From Pseudoalteromonas luteoviolacea S2607 (GTDB taxonomy: Bacteria; Pseudomonadota; Gammaproteobacteria; Enterobacterales; Alteromonadaceae), in contig NZ_AUXV01000072.1 in the NCBI RefSeq assembly GCF_001625575.1, positions 310,001 to 374,000 on the forward strand: a stretch of DNA of 64,000 nt. Reading direction: 5' to 3'. Below, one piece after another: positions 52,598 through 62,229 of this stretch. The position numbers and the translations under genes are program-made. The notes beneath the pieces are model-generated. The model was given only the letters and a program-made list of their open reading frames with translations. It was not told the origin of the DNA and made no database searches. Each line of letters begins with the position of its first letter. The first letter of the stretch is position 1.

Positions 52598-53920
52598 TTA
52601 AATTTGAAATGTGCTGTTTTTAGGAAAGGTAATTCGACTTACATCATTTGGGATATTCGGAGAAACATCGAAAGGGATGATCCAAAGCCTTAACTCATTA
52701 CTGTACTCAAAGCTGTATTGAATGGGTTCAATGAAGTCATCATGGCTAGGATATATTAGAAATAGCTCACCACTACCTTTAAGATACTTATGACCATAAG
52801 CGAACATTTGATACAAGTCGCCTTGCGATAAGCCAAATTTATCTGTGCCATTGTCTTTAGTGCTATCAATTACCTTCCACTTAGTATCTAAAACAACATT
52901 GGTGCTTTGTTTGTTGATAATGAAAAGATCCGGTCTTAGCTGGAAGAATTTTCGTTTATTAAACGTAGCCAATGACTCGGTTCTCACCTGCGTATCAAGA
53001 GTCATGTGCTCCGGTAGTAATGTCAGTAACTCTGACGCTACATAGCTTTCAAATACAGCTTCTAATGGAAACAACAGTGATAATGCATAGCTATTGCCTT
53101 GCATGGTTAATGGAGAGAAACCATCCAGAACGAGTTTAGTCCACTCAAAAGGGACTTTATAATAATTCATCCCTCTATCTAACTTAACAGCAGATAAATC
53201 TTTCTTAACATTGGTACTAAGAGGAATATCAGCAAAGGCAAACATTAGCTCTTTAGATAGCTTTTGGTTCTTTGCACTATTGCTATAGCTCGATACTTTA
53301 TTTAATGCGGTATGAATTAATCTATTGATGGCTCTATCAAGTAAAAACTCATCATGTTCAACATAAAACTTATGCTTATTAATTGAATTTGTTCTTATTT
53401 GTTTGCCAACAAGTAACTTACCTTTCAAGAATGATAGATTACTTTCCCTACTCACATAGTCGCTACGTAAGCCTCTTTTAACAAGGGTATTTACTGAATC
53501 TAAGAACTGGCTAATGAATACTTCAAGTAGAGGCATTTTTGACTTGGTGAGATTTGCGCTGTGAGTTTGAATATGGCGAAATGTGCCAAGTGTCGCCAGC
53601 ATATTAAGCAACGAGCCACGAGCCTTTTCTTCACCATCTTCGCCTTCAAGTTTACGACCTATTTTAGGCAGAACCTCAATTTGAGTTCCATCTGGCGTAA
53701 ATAATACGCCTGCATAGTTTTGAATCTGAAGTACTTCTGTGCTCTCAATGCTTTTAAGGCTTAGAAAGCGACTTTCAGATTCGTCACATAAACAAAGCTG
53801 TTTAAGGTAAGTAAACGCAGCATTGCTTATTTTAGTTATACGCTTTGACTGCTCAGCCTTTTCACCAACACCCAAATAACCAAATTCGAATACTGTTATT
53901 GCTGTTTGAATCCTTTTCAC
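52598..53920 (-). CDS. mcrC: McrC: nuclease subunit of McrBC restriction system
   Basis: 440 residues. The N-terminal part (YAGVLFTPDGTQIEVLPKIG) contacts McrB, and the C-terminal nuclease core carries LRPDLFIINK and VVLDTKWKVID, the Asp and D-x-K of a PD-(D/E)XK site. McrC works with the McrB GTPase to cut methylated DNA. The start lies 2 nt after the mcrB stop, confirming translational coupling. Confidence 0.92.
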   Translation of the reverse strand: MKRIQTAITVFEFGYLGVGEKAEQSKRITKISNAAFTYLKQLCLCDESESRFLSLKSIESTEVLQIQNYAGVLFTPDGTQIEVLPKIGRKLEGEDGEEKARGSLLNMLATLGTFRHIQTHSANLTKSKMPLLEVFISQFLDSVNTLVKRGLRSDYVSRESNLSFLKGKLLVGKQIRTNSINKHKFYVEHDEFLLDRAINRLIHTALNKVSSYSNSAKNQKLSKELMFAFADIPLSTNVKKDLSAVKLDRGMNYYKVPFEWTKLVLDGFSPLTMQGNSYALSLLFPLEAVFESYVASELLTLLPEHMTLDTQVRTESLATFNKRKFFQLRPDLFIINKQSTNVVLDTKWKVIDSTKDNGTDKFGLSQGDLYQMFAYGHKYLKGSGELFLIYPSHDDFIEPIQYSFEYSNELRLWIIPFDVSPNIPNDVSRITFPKNSTFQI

Positions 53921-53922
53921 TG

Positions 53923-55734
53923 CTAATCTTCTTTCTTAGCTCTATATATGCCTATATATGCCTCAGGGGAATCCCAAACATCATTATCAAAAGGTAAAAG
54001 TTTATAGCTTTTTTCTTCTTGCTGGTAACTGTTCAAACCGTGGTCATTTCCAAACAAACTATCAAATGATTGTTTTTCTTCACTGACAAACTGTAAGTCT
54101 TCAGCTTTTTGGTTGTCACCAAGCACCAAACGGATTTTGTTCCAATCTTCAAAAAAATACTCTTCTAATAACGGTATGACCTTATTTTTAAATACCGATT
54201 TAAGTTCATTAAATGCTTTGTCTTGATCTTTAACTAGCGCTTTAACTGGCATAAAGAAAGCGTGCCCCAGCGTATGCTCTCTGTCATAAAGCACTTCAAT
54301 TCGCTGATTCATCTTACGAATTAATTCTTCTAAGTCGATTCCATTAACGGTAATGTCATTAAATAATTCAGGCTTTGGCATCATCTCAACAAAATCGAAA
54401 CGGCGACGAAGAGCTGTATCCATCATTGCCAAAGAGCGGTCTGCGGTATTCATTGTGCCAATAAGGTATAAATTATTAGGTACAGTAAAGGGATCGCCTG
54501 AGTTTGGTAACAGCACTTCTATCGCTTCATCCTGACCTTCACCAGAACGTTTAGTGTCTTCAATCAAGGTGATGAGCTCACCAAATATCTTTGATATATT
54601 ACCGCGATTAATTTCATCGATAATCAAGACAAAGTTCTTTGCTTGGCCTTGTTTAGGGGCTTCATAATCACTAACGTTATAGGTTTTTTTTACATAATTA
54701 AGAATCGATTTTACATACGAAGAGTTATAGATTTTTTTAGTACTTAACCCACGATATAGCTTGCGTATATTATCGATGGAAACAGGGTAACCTCTACCTA
54801 AGTCTTCATGACTGGTTGCTTCAGGGAAAACTCTAAAGGTTGTGTTGCCATGATACTGTACACCAAAATCATTACCGCGAAGTGTCTTTAGACTTAATAC
54901 TGCTGATTCTTCTAATTCTGCTTTAAATTGTTCAAGCGCTTGCTCTAAAGGGTCGCTATCTGGTTCAACACCTTGCGATGCCTGCTCACAAATTTGTTTA
55001 AAGATCCCTGGTTCAACATCATATGAAACTTGACCTTGATCTGAGTTTGCACGCAAGCCTTCCACAAACTCTTCATAACCATAACTTTGATGAAAAGTGA
55101 CAAATCGAATACGTTTCTCAGCGATTAATTCATCATACTTCTTTTTCAAATCTGCACGTGATTTAGCTTTAAAATCTGGTTCCGCTGCCATAACTGACGT
55201 TTGAATCGTATGAAATGTTTTTCCGGTGCCCGGAGGGCCATATAAAATAGTATTTAAACTCATTTTAACTTCCGTTTCTTTTTGCGCGGTCATTTCACCT
55301 TGCCCAACCTCATCAAGCTCCACATCAAAGAAAGGCTTGAGTATTAATTCTTCGAATTCTCTTAAATCACTGTTAGCAACAATTGCACATGTACTATTGT
55401 AATTAGGCGTCCAGCCTTTTTGTTTTCCTTTATATATGCGTTCTTCTGGTAGAAAAGTTAAAACTGAATATGGTTTTAGTAGCCACTCATTACCTAAGGG
55501 AGTATCAACTAACTTTTCAGGTTCAACTCCCGTCGCTGAAACTTTAACCAAAGCAAAAACTTCGTTACTTCTGCTTAAACAGACGATATCGCCTTCATTT
55601 AGTTTTTCTGAAAATAGATTGGCTTGTCCACGACCCGTATCTTTATGGACAGCCAGCAATTCATTGTCGAGAAGCCAATTAAACTCTTCTTCATTTAGAC
55701 TTCCTTTTCCATGTGATACTTTCCAAAACTTCAT
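53923..55734 (-). CDS. mcrB: McrB: GTP-dependent AAA+ subunit with EVE-like N-terminus
   Basis: 603 residues. The N-terminus (MKFWKVSHGKGSLNEEEFNW to about 120) resembles an EVE/PUA-like modified-base reader. The motor has Walker A LYGPPGTGKTFH (165-175), Walker B FVLIIDEINRGNISKIFGEL, the MNTADRSL GTP-specific motif and the ALRRRFDF arginine finger region. GTP-driven translocation targets methylated or otherwise modified DNA, e.g. phage DNA. The reader domain differs from E. coli McrB, so its target base is open. Confidence 0.92.
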   Translation of the reverse strand: MKFWKVSHGKGSLNEEEFNWLLDNELLAVHKDTGRGQANLFSEKLNEGDIVCLSRSNEVFALVKVSATGVEPEKLVDTPLGNEWLLKPYSVLTFLPEERIYKGKQKGWTPNYNSTCAIVANSDLREFEELILKPFFDVELDEVGQGEMTAQKETEVKMSLNTILYGPPGTGKTFHTIQTSVMAAEPDFKAKSRADLKKKYDELIAEKRIRFVTFHQSYGYEEFVEGLRANSDQGQVSYDVEPGIFKQICEQASQGVEPDSDPLEQALEQFKAELEESAVLSLKTLRGNDFGVQYHGNTTFRVFPEATSHEDLGRGYPVSIDNIRKLYRGLSTKKIYNSSYVKSILNYVKKTYNVSDYEAPKQGQAKNFVLIIDEINRGNISKIFGELITLIEDTKRSGEGQDEAIEVLLPNSGDPFTVPNNLYLIGTMNTADRSLAMMDTALRRRFDFVEMMPKPELFNDITVNGIDLEELIRKMNQRIEVLYDREHTLGHAFFMPVKALVKDQDKAFNELKSVFKNKVIPLLEEYFFEDWNKIRLVLGDNQKAEDLQFVSEEKQSFDSLFGNDHGLNSYQQEEKSYKLLPFDNDVWDSPEAYIGIYRAKKED

Positions 55735-55772
55735 TTGTACTCCTTATCAATCGCCCACATAGCAAGTTATGA

Positions 55773-56660
55773 CTATTTTTTTAATTCTATGCAGCTGGCT
55801 TTTCCATCTTCCACAACTTTTCCGACCCAAAGCCTTGTTTCATCACATTCATCAATGCCCGCTAAATTTATACTCAAGCGGTCAGCTTGTGTACCTTTTA
55901 TTACATCTTGGGAAAATCCTTGACCGGATTTGATAGCAGCTTTTTCTGTAATAATGTACCTATCGTGAAAATAACGTTCAGGTGCAACTATTAGTTTAAA
56001 ATTAGGAATGAAATCAAATTTATTAGCATACTCATTTTGAAATACTTCTAAAGGTCTAAGAGTCTCGATGCTAGTAACCAAAGTAAGTGACTTTGTGTAT
56101 TTAAGCTGTTGTAAAAGACTGAAAACACCTGTCAAAACTGGATTAGAAGATAATTTAAAATACTGGTCAACAATTAATATTTTCTCACTTAAGTAAAAGA
56201 CTGGACTTATTGCTTCAAGTATATCTTGGGCTTTTTTATTAATACGTATTGAAGGTGGAATCTTCCAAGCAGGGTGCTCTTCGATTAACTGATTGTAAGA
56301 AATCGCGCTTTCCCCCAAATTTTCAGAAACCACAGATGAAAAATCTCTTAATTTTAATTGATGCTCCAGCCATTGAATCCAGTTGGCTTCAAACTCTTTT
56401 CCGGTGTCCTGTCTATACTTTGGCAATAAAATTAGCGACTCGTCTTTCGACTTTTGGAGCTTATTTAGATAATTAGTAATGGATTTTTTCTTAACATCTT
56501 GAAGCTCTGAGTGTTTAACATAGTGAAATGCCTGTTGTGCCCAATTTCTAACAGGAGCAATTACGTAACGCCCCTTTTCAAAGCCAAAAGCCGTTTTCAA
56601 AAGCCCATAATAATGAAAATCAACTAAGCACGAGGGATCTAATGCAACTTCCTTATACAT
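55773..56660 (-). CDS. HDRY-motif protein paired with the DUF3696 ATPase
   Basis: 295 residues with no membrane segment. The central part resembles a Rossmann-like or PLD-like fold (EKILIVDQYFKLSSNPVLTG, LTLVTSIETLRPLEVF), and the end carries RYFHDRYIITEKAAIKSGQG then GFSQDVIKGT. The H-D-R-Y-I plus G-x-G-F spacing recalls PLD-like domains of the MIT C-terminal type, but this is pattern resemblance only. Its ATG overlaps the ATPase stop by 1 nt (TAATG), so the two proteins should be made in similar amounts and probably act together as an effector pair. Confidence 0.7.
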   Translation of the reverse strand: MYKEVALDPSCLVDFHYYGLLKTAFGFEKGRYVIAPVRNWAQQAFHYVKHSELQDVKKKSITNYLNKLQKSKDESLILLPKYRQDTGKEFEANWIQWLEHQLKLRDFSSVVSENLGESAISYNQLIEEHPAWKIPPSIRINKKAQDILEAISPVFYLSEKILIVDQYFKLSSNPVLTGVFSLLQQLKYTKSLTLVTSIETLRPLEVFQNEYANKFDFIPNFKLIVAPERYFHDRYIITEKAAIKSGQGFSQDVIKGTQADRLSINLAGIDECDETRLWVGKVVEDGKASCIELKK

Positions 56661-58432
56661 TAAAATAATTCCTCGTCTCTTTCATCAAAAAATCCACCTG
56701 GCCACCTTTCTGAAAAATCGCCATCCTCAGTTACAGGCAATTTATTTACCCTAACTCCATCTTCTGAACTTTTAAAACAAACAACGCTAATATCACCTGG
56801 AGATACATTACTTAATCCAGCAGGAAGCGTTTTCGCGGATGACTCTCTTATACGCTTTAAAATTCTCAGGATTAAATGCTCACTATGGGTTTCAATTAAG
56901 AAGCTGGCAGGGTTCTCTAACTGCGTTAACAGATCACCAATGGCGACTTGTATTCTTGGGTGTACATGCAGTTCTGGTTGCTCAACAGCCACTAATCCAC
57001 TATCACGGCTCAAAGCCGCAACAACCAAAGGCATCAGTTGTGAAACTCCGACGCCAACGTCACTTGGTCTAACATCAATATGGTTATCGGCATCCCATAA
57101 AGCATATTCATAGTGAGTGTTTTTTTCGTCAAATCTGAACTTTGTTTCTTTTTGGAATGTATCTTCAAAAATCATACTTTCCAATTGTTTCTCAACTTTA
57201 TCGTGACCATCAATTGTGCTAATTTTCTTAAACTCAGCAAACTGCTTTTCCACTTTTAAAGCTATTCCGTATCCCAAGTTCAGATGCTCTTGACTAGAAA
57301 TCCAACTATCCACTTTTCTTAATAATTCAACATCGGCTTGAGCTAATACATCCCAAGCGGCGATACCATTGTGCCAATCAGACTGTTTTGGATAAGGATT
57401 TGCTTGGAAAGTAGCATCAGGTATGTTTCTAAGAGGGCCTATGCTTAAACTTTTTTCAAGGAATATCAACAAATCATCCAATGGTGAAACAACGATATCA
57501 CTTAACACTTCATGAACCATAGCTGTATAGGGGTCATCATCTAAATCAATTGGTGTTTTTAGTACCTTACCTGTATTTGGAAGGGCACCTGAGTGCCCCT
57601 CAAAACCGATGGGAACATGCCAATACTTTGCGTTACATGATTTAACAATAAACGTGTCATCCATTTGTTTTGAAATCAGACGGTTATCATTTAACAACTT
57701 ATGCAAGTGACTTACGAAGCAGTAGTCAGTAAAATCAGGCCACTCTTCTGGGTCTTCAATGAAATCGGCTCCTTTTGCGACTTCTCGCCAATGCTGTTTT
57801 TCATACCCTTTCAGTTCAAGTGATTTAGCTTCCAGTGCAGAATGTACTTTATCACCGTCATCAAATTGTTCTTCCAGCCAATCATCATGATTCTCTGGAA
57901 TCAAAAGTGGGTGAAGGTAGTTTAGATTTTCAATGATCGGTTGTTTTAATCCTGAATCACTATTTAAAGCCGCTATAAATAAGCCATCTAACCATACTTT
58001 ATAGGCAGATACGTAAGCAGTATTAAGTGGTTTCGACCAAGATATTTCGAATTCGAGTTTTGCCGTTTGAAACTCGCTTGGGCTATTATGATGGAAATTA
58101 AGCTCATAAGCTAAAAGGTCCATCACTTCATTATAGGTTTGCCCAATATATTTTTGTTTATCAAATTCAACAGCTAGCTTTATGCTTTTATTTAAATCAC
58201 GACCGTGTACCAAATTTTTAAAGCCGCCAACAAATTTACCGCCCAATACATCAAGCCTTTGAGGGTTACATTGGCCTTTTTGTAATATTTGTTGAAGATA
58301 GGCTAGCGCCATCAGCACGGTACTTTTACCAACGCTATTTGGCCCAAAAAGCAATGTAACCGGTGCAAACTTAATGGTTTGAGTTTGTTTAAATGACTTA
58401 AAATTAGTCAGTGATAATTGGGTTATTCTCAT
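56660..58432 (-). CDS. DUF3696 AAA ATPase, OLD/RecF-like
   Basis: 590 residues: N-terminal Walker A FGPNSVGKSTVLM (30-40), a long insertion of about 400 residues, ATPase core VAVEQPELHVHPRIQVAIGD near 495 and ETHSEHLILR near 517, and the C-terminal DUF3696 motif DFSERWPGGFFDERDEE. Such ATPases regulate a partner effector in several phage-defence systems. It overlaps the 5'-nucleotidase gene upstream and the HDRY gene downstream by 1 nt each, placing the three genes in one tight block. Confidence 0.85.
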   Translation of the reverse strand: MRITQLSLTNFKSFKQTQTIKFAPVTLLFGPNSVGKSTVLMALAYLQQILQKGQCNPQRLDVLGGKFVGGFKNLVHGRDLNKSIKLAVEFDKQKYIGQTYNEVMDLLAYELNFHHNSPSEFQTAKLEFEISWSKPLNTAYVSAYKVWLDGLFIAALNSDSGLKQPIIENLNYLHPLLIPENHDDWLEEQFDDGDKVHSALEAKSLELKGYEKQHWREVAKGADFIEDPEEWPDFTDYCFVSHLHKLLNDNRLISKQMDDTFIVKSCNAKYWHVPIGFEGHSGALPNTGKVLKTPIDLDDDPYTAMVHEVLSDIVVSPLDDLLIFLEKSLSIGPLRNIPDATFQANPYPKQSDWHNGIAAWDVLAQADVELLRKVDSWISSQEHLNLGYGIALKVEKQFAEFKKISTIDGHDKVEKQLESMIFEDTFQKETKFRFDEKNTHYEYALWDADNHIDVRPSDVGVGVSQLMPLVVAALSRDSGLVAVEQPELHVHPRIQVAIGDLLTQLENPASFLIETHSEHLILRILKRIRESSAKTLPAGLSNVSPGDISVVCFKSSEDGVRVNKLPVTEDGDFSERWPGGFFDERDEELF

Positions 58433-59406
58433 TATTGTTCTACTTCTTCTTTTGATTCTGAAAGTGCTGAGGTGCTTAAATAAGGAACTTTTCCTGAAGG
58501 TACTAGATTTGCGGCTGAATCAAGATGCACATCTTGATCATCAAAAAAAATATGGGGTTTGAATGCTTGCAATACCTTATCTTTGCCCACGCCACCTAAG
58601 AAAAATGCTTCATCAACATACACCCCCCAATGACGCAGCGTTTTAATAACGCGCATTTCCGATGGGCTATTTCTGGCGGTCACTATTGCAATTCTTACGG
58701 GCGAATATTCTACTTTCATAGGTAAGCGGTCTTGCAATTTAGATAACTTGATCAAGAGACTGGCATAAGGGCCTTCTTCCATTGGCGTATCCTGCAAGGC
58801 ATCTTCTTGCGCATGAAACGCTTCCATACCGTGAGTTTTATAAACCAGTTCGCTCTCATCAGAAAACAGCACAGCATCACCGTCAAACGCAATGCGAACT
58901 TGCCCCTCCGGAATTTGACTGTTGGTTTTTGGCGGTTCTTTTAGAATGGCAGCAGCACAATGACCCGAGTCAATCACCTGCTGGGCATCTTTTACATCGG
59001 TTGTTAAAAAAAGATCGACATCAAAAGCCTCTACATAATCCGCCGCAGATTCTCCTGCGGTAAAGGCTGAGCGGCTAATATTCAGCCCATCATGGCGAAT
59101 GCTGTTTAAGACTCGCAAACCTGTATCTGGACTATTGCGCGACATAACCACCACTTCAACCAATGGTGACTTATCGTTTTGATGTTTATATTGATTAAGG
59201 CCAAGCAACGCCTTAACAAGTGGATACCCTGTGCCAGGCTGTAACGGATCGTTTTCATACTTGCGCATGTAGTCCCGAAAAAGCTCGATGGCCTTATCTG
59301 CATCCTCTTCTTTTGCTTCACGAAACATCTGGTCCGAATCGTTCATATCGAACAAAGCTGTTGCAGAAATTCCGACGACCAGAGTATTACTTAAATCAAA
59401 TGGCAT
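58432..59406 (-). CDS. Cytosolic-type 5'-nucleotidase (NT5C1-like)
   Basis: 324 residues matching the 5'-nucleotidase family related to cytosolic NT5C1: LVVGISATALFDMNDSDQMF, EVVVMSRNSPDTGLRVLNSI, VRIAFDGDAVLFSDESELVY (the DxD-like metal site FDGDAVLF) and IAIVTARNSP with KPHIFFDDQD. These are haloacid-dehalogenase-type phosphohydrolase motifs; it removes phosphate from nucleoside monophosphates. It lies 21 nt after hsdS and overlaps the DUF3696 gene. In a defence operon it may deplete nucleotides or process a signalling nucleotide. Confidence 0.88.
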   Translation of the reverse strand: MPFDLSNTLVVGISATALFDMNDSDQMFREAKEEDADKAIELFRDYMRKYENDPLQPGTGYPLVKALLGLNQYKHQNDKSPLVEVVVMSRNSPDTGLRVLNSIRHDGLNISRSAFTAGESAADYVEAFDVDLFLTTDVKDAQQVIDSGHCAAAILKEPPKTNSQIPEGQVRIAFDGDAVLFSDESELVYKTHGMEAFHAQEDALQDTPMEEGPYASLLIKLSKLQDRLPMKVEYSPVRIAIVTARNSPSEMRVIKTLRHWGVYVDEAFFLGGVGKDKVLQAFKPHIFFDDQDVHLDSAANLVPSGKVPYLSTSALSESKEEVEQ

Positions 59407-59427
59407 AAAACCTCCCTGTTATTATAT

Positions 59428-60615
59428 TTATAACTTACCTGCGAAAGCTTTTTGGCTTAATGAATCAAAAAGCTGAGCTTGCTCTTTAGTCGCTTCTATC
59501 TGTTTCGTAGTGTGCTTCATTGCTGTTTCCATCAATTGAGAATATTCAATTTGTAAGTCGTCTGGAGGTATTAAAATATCTAGATTTTTTAATGCGACTA
59601 TCTTCAGTTCTGCAAACGTTGTTCCTGAAGCAATAGAGTTATAATTTGCTAAGAATATTCGTTGTAAAAAGCTTCTCAGGTAATCGGTGCTCACCGACGT
59701 TTGGCTTGATTTTATCCACAACACCCTTCCATCTTTAAAGTAAAAGGGTTCTCGATGACTTACCTGCCAAATACGTCCATCAGGACAAATGGAAGGAAGT
59801 AATAAGTCGTTAATTTGTGGAACTCCACCATGATTTTTTAACTGTTGATAATGTTCTTGAGATATAAATAAGCTCGGTTCGATTTGTTCATCATTTCCCA
59901 GCTTTCCTACTTCAGTGCCACGATAAAATGGAATGCCTGATTCTACGAAATCATCCACAAATACTCGTTTACTAGAACCAACAGCGCACAAGTCACCAAG
60001 TTTTTTAGATTCCCACCCTTTAGGGTTATTCACCGGATCGCCGAACATATCTAGAAAGACGCTTCGGCGGAAGTCATCGGCTAGGTCAGTGGATAGTTGA
60101 CGTTTACGCCGCACCTTGTCTGCTTTATCTAAAATAGTAGCGATACGCTTCTGTTCACTAAGTGGAGGGAGCGGGATTTCAAGGGTCTTCAAAAAGTCGG
60201 CTGGCACACGTTTTTGCCCAGCGCTGCCCGTCATATTTCGCTCACCAAAATGACGAAAATACTCATTCCAAATTAAATAAAATAAATAACTGGGATCTAA
60301 CTTTTTCCGTTCTGCTCTAATGACATGGAATTCTGTACTTCCAAAACCAATTGATGTATCTAAATCTGATAAAAATGCAGCTTTACCATTCTCAAAACAA
60401 GGTGTGATTTTAGCGACAATGACATCGTTTTTCTCAAAATAAGTGAAACCTTTTTTTGTCTCTTTTAAAATACGTTTCTCTTGAACTAAAAGCTCGCCAC
60501 TCTCTGAAACCGCAGCCATTGGCAAAAATGTAACCTCTTGGTTTTCATCGACATCTTTTGGCAGCCTTGGGTTTACTTGTGCAACATCAGACAGTTTGAC
60601 TAAAGGCCAATTCAT
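59428..60615 (-). CDS. hsdS: Type I restriction-modification specificity subunit HsdS
   Basis: 395 residues with two target-recognition halves separated by conserved helices: WPLVKLSDVAQVNPRLPK at the start, PLPPLSEQKRIATILDKADK near 155, then a second half starting KGWESKKLGDLCAVGSSK and ending EATKEQAQLFDSLSQKAFAG. HsdS selects the DNA sequence for methylation and cutting. The ATG overlaps the hsdM stop by 4 nt. The recognition sequence cannot be read from the protein. Confidence 0.93.
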   Translation of the reverse strand: MNWPLVKLSDVAQVNPRLPKDVDENQEVTFLPMAAVSESGELLVQEKRILKETKKGFTYFEKNDVIVAKITPCFENGKAAFLSDLDTSIGFGSTEFHVIRAERKKLDPSYLFYLIWNEYFRHFGERNMTGSAGQKRVPADFLKTLEIPLPPLSEQKRIATILDKADKVRRKRQLSTDLADDFRRSVFLDMFGDPVNNPKGWESKKLGDLCAVGSSKRVFVDDFVESGIPFYRGTEVGKLGNDEQIEPSLFISQEHYQQLKNHGGVPQINDLLLPSICPDGRIWQVSHREPFYFKDGRVLWIKSSQTSVSTDYLRSFLQRIFLANYNSIASGTTFAELKIVALKNLDILIPPDDLQIEYSQLMETAMKHTTKQIEATKEQAQLFDSLSQKAFAGKL

Positions 60616-62183
60616 AACATATCCTCTAGAGCTTTCAAGTCATCTAAAATTTCGTTTTCTAAAGTAACTAATTTCTTCAGTATAATTTGAGGTTCTTCAT
60701 ACTCTTCGGCTTCATAAACCAATTCTTTATAGCGATTAAGAGAAAGGTCGTACTTGCTTGCTTTAATATCTTTAAAATCAACGAAAAACGATTTTTTTGT
60801 TTTATCCTTCCATTTGTCTAATGGCTTATTATTTTGTATCGCTTGCTGATAAGCATGATATTGTTCGATAACATTAGGCAAATCATCACTATCAATTTTT
60901 ACACGTTTGTCATCTAAGCTAAAGCCGTCAGCTTCAACGTCGTAAAACCAAACCTTTTCAGTATCACCGCCCTTAGTAAAAATTAATATCGCTGTTGATA
61001 CACCTGCATAGGGCTTGAAAACACCACTCGGTAATGAAATAACGGCTTCTAATTGGTTGTTCTCCAATAAGAATTTACGTAATTCTACATGAGCCTTTGA
61101 AGAGCCAAATAATACACCGTCCGGCACTACGGTAGCACTTCGGCCTCCAACGTTGAGCATATTAAGGATATGGGCAACGAAAAGAAGTTCAGTTTTCTTT
61201 GTTTTAACATGATCCAATATTTTAGGATTCACGCCTTCACTGTCTAAAGATCCTTTAAAAGGAGGGTTTGCAAGAACTACGTCAAAAAAATCTTCAACCT
61301 GCTCCGGGAAGTGTTGTTGCATGTTTTTGTTTAAAGAGTCTTGGTAATGTATATTGGCACCAGGTACACCATGTAAAAGCATATTCATTGCTGATACTCG
61401 TAACATGGTATCGTCGAAATCAAAGCCCCAAAACATTTTTTGTTCAATATGGTCACGATATGGTGTTAACTTATCGCCAGTATAATGCTTGTTACCGTCT
61501 TCATCGGTTAACACGCCAAACTCGCTTGAGTATTTTCGATTCAAGTACTCCATTGTGCGAGCAAGGAAGCCAGCCGTGCCACATGATGGATCTGCAACTA
61601 CTTCTGTTGGTTTTGGTTCAACCAAGGCAATCATAGTGTCAATGATATGGCGAGGTGTTCTAAACTGGCCGTTAATGCCTGCGGTAGTTAATTTACTCAA
61701 TAAGTACTCGTAAATGTCCCCTTTAACATCAGACTGATCTAACGGAAGTTTTTCAATCATTTTGATCGCACTTTGCAATACCGCAGGGTTTCGCACAGCT
61801 AAGTCAGCATCAGCCATAAATGCTACCATATCAGCATTTATAGAATCATTAGCTTCTGTTTCGATTTGTCCAAAATGTGGAAATACGTTATCTCGTAAGT
61901 GTTTTAACAGTTCATCACCTTTGTTGATGCTACCGAAATTTTGAAAACGCAGTAACTGGCCTTCTTCCGTTTCAGGGAAAATACGTTTAAAAGGTGTTGG
62001 CGTTTGACCGAGAGCAACTTGAGTATTGTATGTATTTTCTTTTTGCGTTTCTTTTTCATCAAGCATACGCGCAAACATAAGGTAACTAATTTGCTCAATT
62101 ACGGTTAGCGGATTAGTAACACCACCTGTCCAAAACTTTTCCCATAATTGGTCAATTTCGTTACGAATTTTACCTGTTAACAT
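60612..62183 (-). CDS. hsdM: Type I restriction-modification methyltransferase HsdM
   Basis: From the ATG at 62183 (LTGKIRNEIDQLWEKFW, AGGA 9 nt upstream) the protein has 523 residues; the frame is open 6 codons further. The AdoMet site is VVADPSCGTAGFL (about 195-207 from this start), and the catalytic motif is VLANPPFKGS (about 303-312), marking an N6-adenine methyltransferase. A helical N-terminal domain and a C-terminal coiled-coil tail bind HsdS. Part of the hsdR-hsdM-hsdS operon. Confidence 0.95.
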   Translation of the reverse strand: MLTGKIRNEIDQLWEKFWTGGVTNPLTVIEQISYLMFARMLDEKETQKENTYNTQVALGQTPTPFKRIFPETEEGQLLRFQNFGSINKGDELLKHLRDNVFPHFGQIETEANDSINADMVAFMADADLAVRNPAVLQSAIKMIEKLPLDQSDVKGDIYEYLLSKLTTAGINGQFRTPRHIIDTMIALVEPKPTEVVADPSCGTAGFLARTMEYLNRKYSSEFGVLTDEDGNKHYTGDKLTPYRDHIEQKMFWGFDFDDTMLRVSAMNMLLHGVPGANIHYQDSLNKNMQQHFPEQVEDFFDVVLANPPFKGSLDSEGVNPKILDHVKTKKTELLFVAHILNMLNVGGRSATVVPDGVLFGSSKAHVELRKFLLENNQLEAVISLPSGVFKPYAGVSTAILIFTKGGDTEKVWFYDVEADGFSLDDKRVKIDSDDLPNVIEQYHAYQQAIQNNKPLDKWKDKTKKSFFVDFKDIKASKYDLSLNRYKELVYEAEEYEEPQIILKKLVTLENEILDDLKALEDML

Positions 62184-62229
62184 TATTCTTTCCTGTATCA
62201 AGCATCACTGTTCTGCTCGATGTAATTAA

